Below are positions 45,722 to 56,128 of a stretch of DNA of 64,000 nt, in pieces. Within the stretch, counting starts at the first letter, position 1, and each line of letters starts with the position of its first letter. Both the position numbers and the translations under genes were made by a program. The notes beneath the pieces are model-generated. The model worked only from the letters and a program-made list of their open reading frames with translations. It had not been told where the DNA came from and made no database searches. Source of the DNA: Calothrix sp. C42_A2020_038 (lineage in GTDB: Bacteria > Cyanobacteriota > Cyanobacteriia > Cyanobacteriales > Nostocaceae); contig JACYLQ010000047.1 in NCBI GenBank assembly GCA_015272395.1, positions 186,001-250,000 of the forward strand, given 5' to 3'.

Positions 45722-48700
45722 TTAAGCAAAGACAAATTGGTTAGCATCATTTAGGTTCAAGTCAGTTGCTTGAATACCAGTTAAAACAGCCAAAGTTCGA
45801 CTGCCAAAACCAATCTCTGTATTGTCACCAACTTGGCTTAAATTCAAAGTAGATGCAGAGATACCCAAGCTAGCACTACCAAGAATACCAATTACATCGG
45901 TACCAACTTGGAAATCGAGAATAGTATTAGCCTGACTAGGTAATTCTGCGTTGGCAATCCAGAATTGGTCAGCACCAGCGCCACCCGAAAGCAGGTTGCC
46001 ACCACCAGATTGAACATAGAATTTGTCATTACCATCACCACCTAATGCACGGTCATTGCTACCGAGGAAGAAAATATCATCCCCTGCATCACCCGACATA
46101 CGGTTGCCACCTCTAGCACCAGTAGCATCAAATATATCATTACCGTCACCACCAAAAACAATATCGTTTCTGCTAACAAAAACAATATCGTTACCAGCAC
46201 CTAAATTAATCCGATTACGACCAGCAATTGGAGAAGTTGCAGTTCTGACATCAACTTCATCATTACCAGCACCAGTAAATACGGTGTCATTGATACCATC
46301 AAAGCTACTACCTGGGGCGCCTGCAATTAAGATATCATTCCCACTTGTACCAGACACCAAATTGGTTTCTTGCTGTGTAGCAGCAAATTGTGGTGTGACA
46401 CCAAACAAAGTCTGATACATCAAATCATAGATTTTGGTGTTATCCAAGGTACTAGGTAATTTATCTGCATTCATTCCGTAGGTTTTGGAAACAATGCTAC
46501 CAGGGAAGTCTGGAGTACCAACCCAAGCAATAGCAAAGTTACCCATTGGCCCATCTATACTGTTCTGAGCAGTAAATGGTATCCAAGGATTCTCTGAAGT
46601 TCCTGTACTACCATTCACACCATCCAACACAACTCGGTTGGTATTGGTTGTTGTTGGGTTAACATTAATGAAAGGAGCTTGAGGTTCGCTATCGGCAATT
46701 GCTGGATTGCTAGGAGTAAAGTTTCCAGAAGGACGAGTGTAAGGAGCAAATTGGAACACCTGTAAGCCACCAGCATCACTGTCGGCAGCAGTAATAACTA
46801 AAGTGTTGGGGTCTTGGGTATCAACATAATTCATCGCCACGCCAATTGCTGCATCTGCCCGACGCATTGCCTCAATTGTTCCTACGGCGTTGTTATTATT
46901 CGCAAAGTTATCAGTACCTTCTTCCTCAACTACCATAAAGAAACCATCTGGGTCTCTTTTGAGTATCTTCAAAGACGCTTCCATCATCTCGGCGACAGTG
47001 GGTGCTGTTTCGACATATAACGGTAGCGGGTTACTGCTATTAAGTCCTAGTGCTTCTTCAGTACGGTCATCAAAGGTATGTATTGCAGCAAACACACCTA
47101 AAAGTTTTTGCGGTGGGTTAGCGCTATTTACTACCTCATTCATTTGGTCTTCAGTGTAAACCACTGTGTAACCCAAAGACTTCGCCAAATCAATCAGGTT
47201 AATACTGGGGCGCCTTTCGGGTCTGCTCTCTGAAGCATCTAATTCAGCAGTGACGTGGAAACCTGTAGTCCCTTTTGGCAACATATATAGTTCACCGCCA
47301 CCCATGATGACATCGGTTCCGGAGCGGATTACCTGTTCAATGATTTCAGCATACTTATCTCGCGCGCGAACATTGTCACCATCACGGTTAGTAGTTTCCG
47401 CAGCAAAGGCAGCAGTACCAGGTTCTGCTAAGTGACCAGATTGAATAAGCGCAGTTGCTTTTCCAGCCTCAATAGCTTCTTCAAGAATCGTGTAGCCGGT
47501 TTTACCTGATGCTGGAGTAATACGAGTATTATCCTCTTCCAATCCAAAGGATTCGTTGAATACTTTTACCCCATTAGCATGGGTAACTGCACCCGCATTG
47601 GAAGTACCTGTTAATTGGTTTTCCATATGCCCCAGGTAAACCCCTGCATTAGACATCATGTCCCAGTTAAGGCGCCCATCTGGACCTTTGTCAATGTTTC
47701 GTAACGCCATGTAATGCGAAGGGCTGGTACCATCGGGGTGAATGAAGATAACGTTACCAGTTTCCTTGGTCGCTTTTGGTGCTGGTTTTGGTGCTGGGTT
47801 GCGTGAAGGTAGTTCGGTGTTGAACAGAGTTTCATACATCAACTCGTATATCCCTGTGTTGTCCACCGTTGCAGGTAACTTATCCGCGTTCAGACCATGT
47901 GCTTTAGATACGATAGAACCACTGAAGTCGGGTGTACCAGCCCAACCAATCGCAAAATTGAAAACATCACCACTAGCATCAGGAGCAGCAACAAAAGGCA
48001 GGGTATTTGCTCCTGTTTGACCATCGAGGGGAACGTTGCGCGCTTCGGTGGTAGGGTTATTGTTAATATTGCCAACGGGGCGACCGGGAGTGCGGGGGTC
48101 AACTACTTGCAAACCACCTGCATCGCTATCAGCCGCAGTTAGCAACAGAGTATTGGGATATTTATTGATAAAGTCCATTGCTACCCCAATCGCAGCATCT
48201 GAACGACGCATAGCCTCCAGAACACCAGCCGCATTGTTATTATTACCGAAGTTGTCAGTTCCTTCTTCTTCAACAATTGCAATCGAGCCGTTGTTGAAGT
48301 TAGGATGTTTTTCCATCAACTTCTGAGTAGCATCCAGCATCTCAGCGATTGTCGGAGCTGTTTCAACATACAACGGTAAGCCCCGCGCGGCTAAAACTTC
48401 TTCTGGACGGTCATTGAAGGTGTGGATAGGAGCAAATACGCCCAAAACTTTTGTTGGTGTAACAGGAGTTTTTGCTAGGTCGAGCAAATCATTGAGTTGT
48501 TGTTCGGTGTAAACAACGGTGTAACCATTGCTTTTGGCCAACTCAATTAGATTTTCACTAGGACGTTGCAGAGGATTAGTGCTGAGGGCATCATATTCAG
48601 TCGCTGTACCGTGGAAGCCATCAGTACCTATCGGTAACATGTTGAGTTCACCGCCACCTAAAATGAAATCTACCCCAGAGAGGATGACTTCTTTCGTGAT

Positions 48701-49144
48701 ATCTGCGGAACGCTGGCGAGGCGGAATTCTATTTCCATTCGCATCAACAGTTTCACCTACTTGGGCTACAAAGGCTGCTGTACCAGGCTCGAATGCAGCA
48801 CCAGACTGAACCAAAGCTGTTACCTTGTTGGCTGCGATCGCTTCTTGGATTATGGTCTTACCTGTGTTACCAGAGAGAGGAGTAACTTTTGAACCATCTG
48901 CATTCAGACCAAAGGATTCGGCATATACCTTGGCGCCTGTAGCGTGAGTCACAGCACCAGCATTCGATGTTCCCCCAAGTTGATCTTCCAGATGACCCAG
49001 ATAAACACCTGAATTAGACATCATGTCCCAATTCAAACGTCCGTCAGGCCCTTTATCTACAAATCGTGCAAATGCATAGTGTGAGGGACTTGTACCATCT
49101 GGATGTAGGAAAATTACGTGATTCCCACTGGTAGAATTTGCCAT
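45722..49144 (-). CDS. Tandem alkaline-phosphatase-like protein with RTX repeats
   Basis: This 1140-residue protein contains two copies of an alkaline phosphatase-like domain (about 5-450 and 460-905). Each has HPDGTSPSHY, NWDMMSN(S/A)GVYLGH, TSNAGAVTHA, VEEEGTDNF and TAADSDAGGLQV. About 925-1050 holds hemolysin-type calcium-binding repeats (GAGNDEVDV, GGDGNDIF, GDAGDDIFF, GGDGNDKFYV), a mark of type I secretion, and there is no Sec signal. Compared with PhoA, some metal-binding histidines are replaced: TADH is TADS-like here (AADSD), and the DxxxH part of the VEG motif reads DNFGNNNN. SKAHG of copy 1 becomes SKTYG in copy 2. It probably releases phosphate outside the cell, but activity is uncertain. 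Confidence 0.83.
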   Translation of the reverse strand: MANSTSGNHVIFLHPDGTSPSHYAFARFVDKGPDGRLNWDMMSNSGVYLGHLEDQLGGTSNAGAVTHATGAKVYAESFGLNADGSKVTPLSGNTGKTIIQEAIAANKVTALVQSGAAFEPGTAAFVAQVGETVDANGNRIPPRQRSADITKEVILSGVDFILGGGELNMLPIGTDGFHGTATEYDALSTNPLQRPSENLIELAKSNGYTVVYTEQQLNDLLDLAKTPVTPTKVLGVFAPIHTFNDRPEEVLAARGLPLYVETAPTIAEMLDATQKLMEKHPNFNNGSIAIVEEEGTDNFGNNNNAAGVLEAMRRSDAAIGVAMDFINKYPNTLLLTAADSDAGGLQVVDPRTPGRPVGNINNNPTTEARNVPLDGQTGANTLPFVAAPDASGDVFNFAIGWAGTPDFSGSIVSKAHGLNADKLPATVDNTGIYELMYETLFNTELPSRNPAPKPAPKATKETGNVIFIHPDGTSPSHYMALRNIDKGPDGRLNWDMMSNAGVYLGHMENQLTGTSNAGAVTHANGVKVFNESFGLEEDNTRITPASGKTGYTILEEAIEAGKATALIQSGHLAEPGTAAFAAETTNRDGDNVRARDKYAEIIEQVIRSGTDVIMGGGELYMLPKGTTGFHVTAELDASESRPERRPSINLIDLAKSLGYTVVYTEDQMNEVVNSANPPQKLLGVFAAIHTFDDRTEEALGLNSSNPLPLYVETAPTVAEMMEASLKILKRDPDGFFMVVEEEGTDNFANNNNAVGTIEAMRRADAAIGVAMNYVDTQDPNTLVITAADSDAGGLQVFQFAPYTRPSGNFTPSNPAIADSEPQAPFINVNPTTTNTNRVVLDGVNGSTGTSENPWIPFTAQNSIDGPMGNFAIAWVGTPDFPGSIVSKTYGMNADKLPSTLDNTKIYDLMYQTLFGVTPQFAATQQETNLVSGTSGNDILIAGAPGSSFDGINDTVFTGAGNDEVDVRTATSPIAGRNRINLGAGNDIVFVSRNDIVFGGDGNDIFDATGARGGNRMSGDAGDDIFFLGSNDRALGGDGNDKFYVQSGGGNLLSGGAGADQFWIANAELPSQANTILDFQVGTDVIGILGSASLGISASTLNLSQVGDNTEIGFGSRTLAVLTGIQATDLNLNDANQFVFA

Positions 49145-50201
49145 ATTTATAACACCGATAGTTTTGGAAATATGATGTAGTGCGTAGATATTCTATTTTT
49201 CTAGTATCAACTCTTAGCCACTTCAATATCAAACATAGGTGTCTAATACGCTAATAACTTGATAACGTATTGTTACTTGCTATTACTTACCAGAATTCAC
49301 CGAGTTTTACTGAAATAATCTTGACACAAGAATGGTATTTTCGGATTAACATAAGCTTATCTTGTGTTTAATGAATTTTAACCTTGGGAAGAGGCCTTAA
49401 AACCTTTATTTTTAAACCTCTCCGACTAGAAGAGTTTTGGGGAGAGGTTTGGGGAGAGATTCATCTAACTAGCTTATTTCAGCAATTCCTTTTGATGTTA
49501 TGAGCATTAGATAATAAAATCTTCCATAACACATGTCTCGCCAAGAGCCACCTTAATGCTAAAATATTCTTCAACATCACCACTAAATTGTAATTGAATA
49601 TTCGGCGTTGCAGTTCCTAATTTTAGCTTCTATGATAGATGATCCCTCAAAGTCTAGTACCATTAATTGCAGATTTGATGGCAGATAATTTTGTTTCACA
49701 GGATATAATTGGAGAAGTGGAGAAGCGAGGATTTATCCCGCTGAGGAACAACTTATTAGAATCCCCTCGGCGCCGATTCCAGGGGAGGGTCAATTGCCTC
49801 GATACTTAACACTAACTTACTGAGACTGATATACTTGATACAACGATAATTACTTGTGGGTGATATGCCAAAGGTTTTAGCTGTACCCCAACAAGGTTTG
49901 AGTAGCTCAGAACATACAAGCTTTGTGCAAAAATTAGCACAGCCTTAAATATAGTAGTTATTATTTACTAATTGTACACCGTTGCTGATCTAGGCGATCT
50001 ACCATATAAATTCTTGTGTATTTAGAGATTTTTTGTCAAATATAATACATTAATCATTGAGGTTTTTCTGGTTAATAATTAAAAAATATAGAAAAAAACT
50101 CCGTATTTATTTGTATAGAAAGTATTTTTAGGGAAACGTAAGCAGCTGCTAAAATAGCTACAATATTTCAGTATAAGTTTAATTACAAGAAGAGAGCAGA
50201 T
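49145..50201. other. 1.06 kb intergenic with hairpin repeat and gene remnants
   Basis: A hairpin AAACCTCTCC (49414-49423) / GGAGAGGTTT (49441-49450) belongs to a common cyanobacterial dispersed repeat type. A 56-codon plus-strand frame at 49639-49809 (MIPQSLVPLIADLMADNF...) and a short one around 49865-49948 (MPKVLAVPQQGLSSSEH) look like fragments of former genes, but I cannot assign a family. The left part should contain the promoter of the phosphatase gene read leftward. Confidence 0.4.
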
Positions 50202-53200
50202 ATGCAGCAACCAGCTTTGGACTTTCGGCAAAACCTTATTCAAAAGATTGCAAAGTGGAAAGCTGGGTTGGCTGAGTTGGGGAAACGAAATCCTCTTATT
50301 AAGTTTAAGCAAGATAACCCACGAACTTTGGAGATTCAAACAGATTCGGCTAATATTCTCTTCCAAAACCTTGTATTTGACAAGAAAACGCTTAACTTTC
50401 AGATATTTGATAGTGAGTATCAAGATACCTCTATATTGAAAAACACAAAAGCATTACCAGGCGCCGCAAATCCTTTAGAATTAATTACTCGCCAAACAGG
50501 TAGCGAACAACTCAAACGTTTGAAGAAATTACGTAGTGAAGCACGACTGTCATTTGAAGAGCGAGGGATAAATAGCTTATTTCTGGCATTGGGAACGTTA
50601 ACTTGGTACGACAAGGATAAACCAGAAGAAGCTTTAACCTCGCCGCTAATTTTAGTTCCTGTAGAGTTAATTAAAGAACCTAGACGAGATAAATATAAAA
50701 TATCTGCCCTAGAAGAGGATGTTGTATTAAATCCAACGTTAGCGCAAAAGTTAAAGCAAACGTTTGGTATTGAGCTTCCAGAACCAGAAACGTTACAAGA
50801 ATTAAATTATGACGAAATAATTACTTTAATTAGCCAAGTTTTAGTAGAATTTAAGACTTGGCACATTCAAGATAATGTGTTTCTCTCCTTGTTTTCTTAT
50901 GCCAAAGCAGCAATAGTTCGGGACATTATCGAAAATGAAGCGAAAATTTTCTCTCACCCGATTTTGCGAGCGATTAGCGGAGATTTTACTAGCTATCAGT
51001 CTAACTTTAAAGAACCACCAAATGCCGAAGCTTTAGATTCACTAGTAAAACCGGAGCAAATATTTCAAATTCTAGATGCAGATTCTAGCCAGCAAGTAGT
51101 GATAGAAGCAGCAAAAAGAGGTACTAGCTTTGTTGTCCAAGGACCACCAGGAACTGGTAAAAGCCAAACTATTGTAAATATGATTGCTGAACTGGTTGGT
51201 GACGATAAATCAGTTCTCATGGTTGCAGAAAAAGAAACAGCATTAAGTGTTGTTTATAAGCGCATGGCAGAATGTGGTTTAGACCATATCTGTCTCAATC
51301 TCCATCACAGTGGCACAACTGATAAACGGAAACTTACCCAGAATTTAGATAAAACTATTGATTACGTATCACAAATAGCTAGCTCAGAAAATCATAATCC
51401 ATTTTTTGAAAAATTTAATTCTAATCGTCAATTAATAAATCTTTATCATACAAGCTTACACACTCCAGAAAAACCTTTAGAAAAATCAGCATTTGAAATA
51501 TTTGGTACACTTTTGAAGAAAGAGCGTGAAAGAGTTCCAGATATTAACATCATACTTTCTAATTTCAGCCAATGGGATGTACATAGATTGCAAGAGGCTG
51601 AAAATTTATTGAATCATTTAGCACAGTTTTTACCCTTGTTTCAAGGAGATAAAACAACTATTTGGTCAAAAAGCTCTCTTGTCACTTATTCCTATAATCT
51701 CGAATTGGAAATTAAAGAAAAAATAGAAGAGTTTCAGCAAGCAATTATTTTAACTCAAAATATTAGCCAAGAATTACAAAGAATATTACAAATTCAAGCT
51801 TTATCTAATTTAGAGTCACTAGAAAATTGCTACTCAGCTATATGTCATATAATAAAAGCACCAGCACAACTACCAGAGGGTTGGGCTAAATTAGATATTT
51901 CTATCGCTCGTGAAGCATTCAATATTCTGGAAAAAGACATTCAAGAAATGGAGAAAAAAAAGCTTTCTCAAGAAGCTGAAAATTTACTTGCTCAACTTTC
52001 TTCATTTTTATTATTCCTAAGAAAAGAAAAAACACTTATTTGGGAGCAAAGTAGTTTAAAGTATTGCTCTGAAACGCAAGAATTTGAAATGAGTAATAAA
52101 ATTCAGGAATTTCAACAAGCGATTTCTTTAATTCAAACAGTTAGTCAACAGCTTGAAATGATGCTTAAGATTCAACCTTTGTTGAATTTAAGAGATGTAC
52201 AAATTTGTTATTTAACTCTTCAACATATATTGAAGGCGCCATCTAATCTACCAGAAAATTGGACTTTGTTGAATATTTCTATTATTCGAGATGGTTTAAG
52301 TATTTTGAGAGATGATGTTCGAGAAATTGAAAAAAATAAGCCTTCAGTAGAAGCTGAGAATTTACTGCGTCAACTTTCTATGTTTCTGCCCTTTTTAAGA
52401 GAAGAAACTAAAACTATCTGGCATCACAGTAAGTTACAGTTTTGTTCGGAACCTACAGAGTTAGAGATTAATGACAAAATCGAGAGTTTTCAACAATCTA
52501 TTGCTTCACTACAAACAGTTTGTCAAAAGCTTCAAAGTATTTTACATATTCAACCGATATTAAATTTAGAAAATCTTGAAGCATCACTGCCTGCTCTTAA
52601 CTATATATTAAATATTCCATCTGATTTGCCGCATGACTGGAATACAGTAGATGTTTCAATTGCTCAGGATGCCTTTGCTAAATTAAAGGCAGATGTTACA
52701 TTTTTAGGAGAGAATGAACCGTTTTTAAAACACAAGTATCGTTCGGAATTATTCTCTTCTGAATTATCTATTTTAAATAATAGATTTCAAAGATACAATC
52801 GCTATTGGATTATTAGAATTTTTAATCCTAGATATAGAAACGATATTAATTATTTGAAGAAACTACGCATTCAAGAAGGAAAGATTTCCTTTAATGAATT
52901 AAAGCGTGATTTATCACAAGCTGTTGAAGTACAAGCAGTCAGAAATAAACTTTATGAAAGTAACTACCCTGCTCGTCAAGTTTTTGGATCTTTATTTAAT
53001 CCTGAATTTTCCCGTCAGTCAGAATTAATTAAAATTGAGCAAGCTTTAAGTTGGCTAATCAACTTACCAAATTACTCGCTGCCTCAAGACTCTGTTAGGC
53101 GCCTTATAAATTCTCCATCTCTACGGCAGGAACTAGGTGAATTAGTAAAAATAGTTGAATCATTCCCGAATGAGTTCAACCACGGGATGATTTTTTTAAC

Positions 53201-55994
53201 TGCATATTTTAACGAAAATGATATTATTGGGCAACATCTATCCACAAATCAAATATTATTTACTGACTTGATCAAATTTTTAAATCAAGCTAAAACTGAT
53301 TTACCATATTTTCGCAATTGGTTAACATACCAAGAAATTCGTACAAAGCTAGAAAATTTAGGATTTCAAGAATTTGTAGATGCTTTGCGAGATAATAAAC
53401 CAAATCCGATAATTATCCTCCGAAATAAGCTCAGTCAAGCAGATTATTTACCTGCTCAAGTTTTTGGCTCTTTGTTTCATCCGCAAATTTCGAGCCAAGC
53501 AGAATTAAAAGAAATTGAAGAAGCTCTAAATTGGCGCCTTGATTTACAACAATATTCGCTCGATATTGATTCTGTTCAGCAAGTTATAAATTCTCCCAGT
53601 TACCGACAAGAACTAGTTGAATTATTTGAAAAAATTCAATCCTTTCCTGAAAGTTTTAGAAAGGGTATGAATTTCTTACTTCTGTACTTTAAAGAAAATG
53701 ACATTGCTGGGCAGTATTTGCCTCATGCTCAAATTTCATTTAGCGATTTAGCTAATTTTCTATCCGTAGCTAAAGCTGATTTATCACATTTCCGCAATTG
53801 GTTAACATACAAAGAAATATATACAGAACTTGAAAATTTAGGACTTCAAGAGTTTGTAGATGCTTTGCGGGATAATAAACTAAATCCGATGGCAGTCCTT
53901 AAAAATAAACTTAATCAAAGTGATTATTTACCTGCTCAAATTTTTGGCTCTTTATTCAACCCGCAAATTTCCAATCAAACAGAATTAACACAAATTAAAG
54001 AAGCTATAAATTGGCTAGTTGATTTACAACAGTATTCGGTCTCATCTGATTTGGTTCAGCAAATTATAAATTCTCCCAGAGAGCGACACGAACTAAGCAA
54101 AATTGTCAATCAAATTGAATTAGTACACAAAAATATTAAACAAGGGTTAGATTTTATACTTTCATACTTCAATGAAAGTGATATTACAGATTCTTATCTA
54201 CCCCAAAATAAAATTACTTTCGTAGAATTAGAGAATTTCCTCAATATAGCTCAATCTGAATTATCTGATTTTCAAGAATGGTTAACCTATAAAGAAACTT
54301 ATGCAAAACTTGAAAATTTAGGAATTAAAAAATTCTTAGATGCTTTACGGGAGCGCAAAATAGAACCATTACAATGGTTTCCATGTCTAGAAAAAATTAT
54401 CTACAAAATATGCCTTGATGCTATCCTTGCTCAAAAACCTGAGTTAAAGAATTTTGATGTTGAGGTACACGAGCGACAAATTCAAGATTTTTCTAAACTT
54501 GATAGCTACCAACTTGATGCTGCGAGAGAACGTTTAAAGAAACTTCACGCGCGACGCTGGCAAAACCACGAAAAAAGCTTAGATATTCAAGCTGAGTTAC
54601 GAGTACTCAAAAGAGAAGTAAGTAAAAAAAGGCAACATTTGCCAATTCGTAAACTCCTCAATGATAAACAAAAAGGGGTGCCAAACTTAGTCAAAGCTTT
54701 AAAACCTTGCTGGATGATGAGTCCACTATCAGTTAGTCAATATATTGATGCTAATATAATTCATTTTGATGTTTTAATTTTTGATGAAGCTTCCCAACTT
54801 CGCACCGAGGATGTTATTCCTGCAATTATTCGTGCCGACCAAGTTATTGTAATTGGTGATAACAAACAACTTCCACCAACATCTTTCTTTGTAACCGGAG
54901 ATAATGGAGAAGATGAGGAAGATGAGGAAGATGAGGATAATGCAAGCTATGAAAGCGTTTTAGATGAATGTTGGAATTTCATGTTTAGACGTACTCTAAA
55001 ATGGCATTATCGTAGTCGAGATGAGCGCTTGATAGCTTTCTCCAACAAACATTTTTACGATTCTCAATTAATAACATTTCCGAATCCAGTTCAAAATCCA
55101 AATTTAGGAGTATGCTTTAGATATGTTCCTGATGGTATTTATGACCGGGGTGGGCGCCGGGATAATAGACTAGAGGCGGAAGTAGTTGCTCAATTGACGT
55201 TAGAACATTTTCAATCATGTCCCAATGAATCTCTCGGTATTATTGCATTTAGTGAAGCTCAAGCTAACGCAATTCAAGAGCAAATAGAAATTTTGGGCAA
55301 AGACCATCCCGAATTCGAGATTTTTTGCAGCGATAACTCACCTCAGTTTTTTCTCAAAGCACTGGAAAATGTTCAGGGTGATGAGCGAGATGTGATATTA
55401 CTCAGCGTTGGCTATGCTCGTGACTCTCTTGGTAAACTTAATCTTAATTTTGGCCCGATTATAAAACAAGGTGGAGAACGGCGCCTAAATGTGGCGATTA
55501 CACGAGCCAAAAACAAAATTACGTTAGTTTCTTCTCTCCTAGCTGAGGATATCGATTTATCGCGCACTAAAAGTAAAGGTCTAGAATTGTTACGAGATTA
55601 TTTAGAGTATGCAGCTAGCGGTGGTGAAAGACTCGAAGGTAATTTTTATACATCGGAACTTAAATTTGACTCAGCATTTGAAGAAGATGTTTACTACACC
55701 TTGGTAGAACGGGGATATACTATTCGTACCCAAGTAGGATGTTCGGGGTATCGAATTGACCTAGCAGTTGTCAACAAAAATCACCCAGGAGAATTTTTGT
55801 TAGGGGTTGAATGTGATGGTGCTTCTTACCATAGTTTGCCTACTGCTAGAGACCGTGACCGTCTCAGACAACAAGTACTTGAAAAGCTTGGTTGGAACAT
55901 CCACCGAATTTGGTCAACAGATTGGTTTCGCAACAAACCTGCTCAAGTTCGTATCTTGGTCGAAAAAATAGAGATGTTGCAAAATATAAAATAA
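50202..55994 (+). CDS. DUF4011/SF1 helicase/Vsr-like nuclease with internal repeat arrays
   Basis: This 1930-residue protein begins with a DUF4011-type region (about 1-200, KIAKWKAGLAELGKRNPLIKF). Walker A GPPGTGKSQ is at 314-322, and motif II FDEAS is at about 1527-1531. C-terminal SF1 motifs include VQGDERDVILLSVGYA (about 1724) and NVAITRAKN. The end (about 1825-1930) is an endonuclease-like domain of the Vsr/MTES_1575 type with FEEDVYYTL, RIDLAVV and GVECDGASYH. Between Walker A and motif II lie three 126-residue repeats (about 465-842) and three 160-residue repeats (about 926-1405). A run of acidic residues follows near 1568-1578. Related proteins occur in antiphage defence loci. No partner gene is adjacent, so it probably acts alone. 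Confidence 0.85.
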   Translation: MQQPALDFRQNLIQKIAKWKAGLAELGKRNPLIKFKQDNPRTLEIQTDSANILFQNLVFDKKTLNFQIFDSEYQDTSILKNTKALPGAANPLELITRQTGSEQLKRLKKLRSEARLSFEERGINSLFLALGTLTWYDKDKPEEALTSPLILVPVELIKEPRRDKYKISALEEDVVLNPTLAQKLKQTFGIELPEPETLQELNYDEIITLISQVLVEFKTWHIQDNVFLSLFSYAKAAIVRDIIENEAKIFSHPILRAISGDFTSYQSNFKEPPNAEALDSLVKPEQIFQILDADSSQQVVIEAAKRGTSFVVQGPPGTGKSQTIVNMIAELVGDDKSVLMVAEKETALSVVYKRMAECGLDHICLNLHHSGTTDKRKLTQNLDKTIDYVSQIASSENHNPFFEKFNSNRQLINLYHTSLHTPEKPLEKSAFEIFGTLLKKERERVPDINIILSNFSQWDVHRLQEAENLLNHLAQFLPLFQGDKTTIWSKSSLVTYSYNLELEIKEKIEEFQQAIILTQNISQELQRILQIQALSNLESLENCYSAICHIIKAPAQLPEGWAKLDISIAREAFNILEKDIQEMEKKKLSQEAENLLAQLSSFLLFLRKEKTLIWEQSSLKYCSETQEFEMSNKIQEFQQAISLIQTVSQQLEMMLKIQPLLNLRDVQICYLTLQHILKAPSNLPENWTLLNISIIRDGLSILRDDVREIEKNKPSVEAENLLRQLSMFLPFLREETKTIWHHSKLQFCSEPTELEINDKIESFQQSIASLQTVCQKLQSILHIQPILNLENLEASLPALNYILNIPSDLPHDWNTVDVSIAQDAFAKLKADVTFLGENEPFLKHKYRSELFSSELSILNNRFQRYNRYWIIRIFNPRYRNDINYLKKLRIQEGKISFNELKRDLSQAVEVQAVRNKLYESNYPARQVFGSLFNPEFSRQSELIKIEQALSWLINLPNYSLPQDSVRRLINSPSLRQELGELVKIVESFPNEFNHGMIFLTAYFNENDIIGQHLSTNQILFTDLIKFLNQAKTDLPYFRNWLTYQEIRTKLENLGFQEFVDALRDNKPNPIIILRNKLSQADYLPAQVFGSLFHPQISSQAELKEIEEALNWRLDLQQYSLDIDSVQQVINSPSYRQELVELFEKIQSFPESFRKGMNFLLLYFKENDIAGQYLPHAQISFSDLANFLSVAKADLSHFRNWLTYKEIYTELENLGLQEFVDALRDNKLNPMAVLKNKLNQSDYLPAQIFGSLFNPQISNQTELTQIKEAINWLVDLQQYSVSSDLVQQIINSPRERHELSKIVNQIELVHKNIKQGLDFILSYFNESDITDSYLPQNKITFVELENFLNIAQSELSDFQEWLTYKETYAKLENLGIKKFLDALRERKIEPLQWFPCLEKIIYKICLDAILAQKPELKNFDVEVHERQIQDFSKLDSYQLDAARERLKKLHARRWQNHEKSLDIQAELRVLKREVSKKRQHLPIRKLLNDKQKGVPNLVKALKPCWMMSPLSVSQYIDANIIHFDVLIFDEASQLRTEDVIPAIIRADQVIVIGDNKQLPPTSFFVTGDNGEDEEDEEDEDNASYESVLDECWNFMFRRTLKWHYRSRDERLIAFSNKHFYDSQLITFPNPVQNPNLGVCFRYVPDGIYDRGGRRDNRLEAEVVAQLTLEHFQSCPNESLGIIAFSEAQANAIQEQIEILGKDHPEFEIFCSDNSPQFFLKALENVQGDERDVILLSVGYARDSLGKLNLNFGPIIKQGGERRLNVAITRAKNKITLVSSLLAEDIDLSRTKSKGLELLRDYLEYAASGGERLEGNFYTSELKFDSAFEEDVYYTLVERGYTIRTQVGCSGYRIDLAVVNKNHPGEFLLGVECDGASYHSLPTARDRDRLRQQVLEKLGWNIHRIWSTDWFRNKPAQVRILVEKIEMLQNIK
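51594..52727 (+). repeat. Coding tandem array A, 3 units of 378 bp
   Basis: Units start at 51594, 51972 and 52350, exactly 378 bp apart, marked by EAENLL. Each encodes the pattern EAENLLxxLxxFLxFLxxxxxxIW, then IxxFQQxIxxxQxxxQxLxxxLxIQxLxNLE and LPxxWxxLxIS. The nucleotide sequences have diverged but the unit length has not. Confidence 0.85.
52977..54416 (+). repeat. Coding tandem array B, 3 units of 480 bp
   Basis: Units are marked by (V/I)FGSLF at 52977, 53457 and 53937, exactly 480 bp apart. Each encodes YxPAQVFGSLFxPQ, a helix ending in INSPxxRxEL, GxxFxxxYFxENDI, FRNWLTYxE and LENLGxQEFVDALRDNK. The array is unrelated in sequence to array A. The end coordinate is approximate, since the last unit decays. 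Confidence 0.85.
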
Positions 55995-56128
55995 GTTCGT
56001 AACTTCTCCTTCAGGGCGCCACGCGATAAATTCTTCAAAGGCTACTAGTTTAGGTGAAGCTTGAATTATAAATGTCTAAATGTCAAAACTGGATGCTTCC
56101 AAGGGATATGGGTTATCACACCGAGCAA

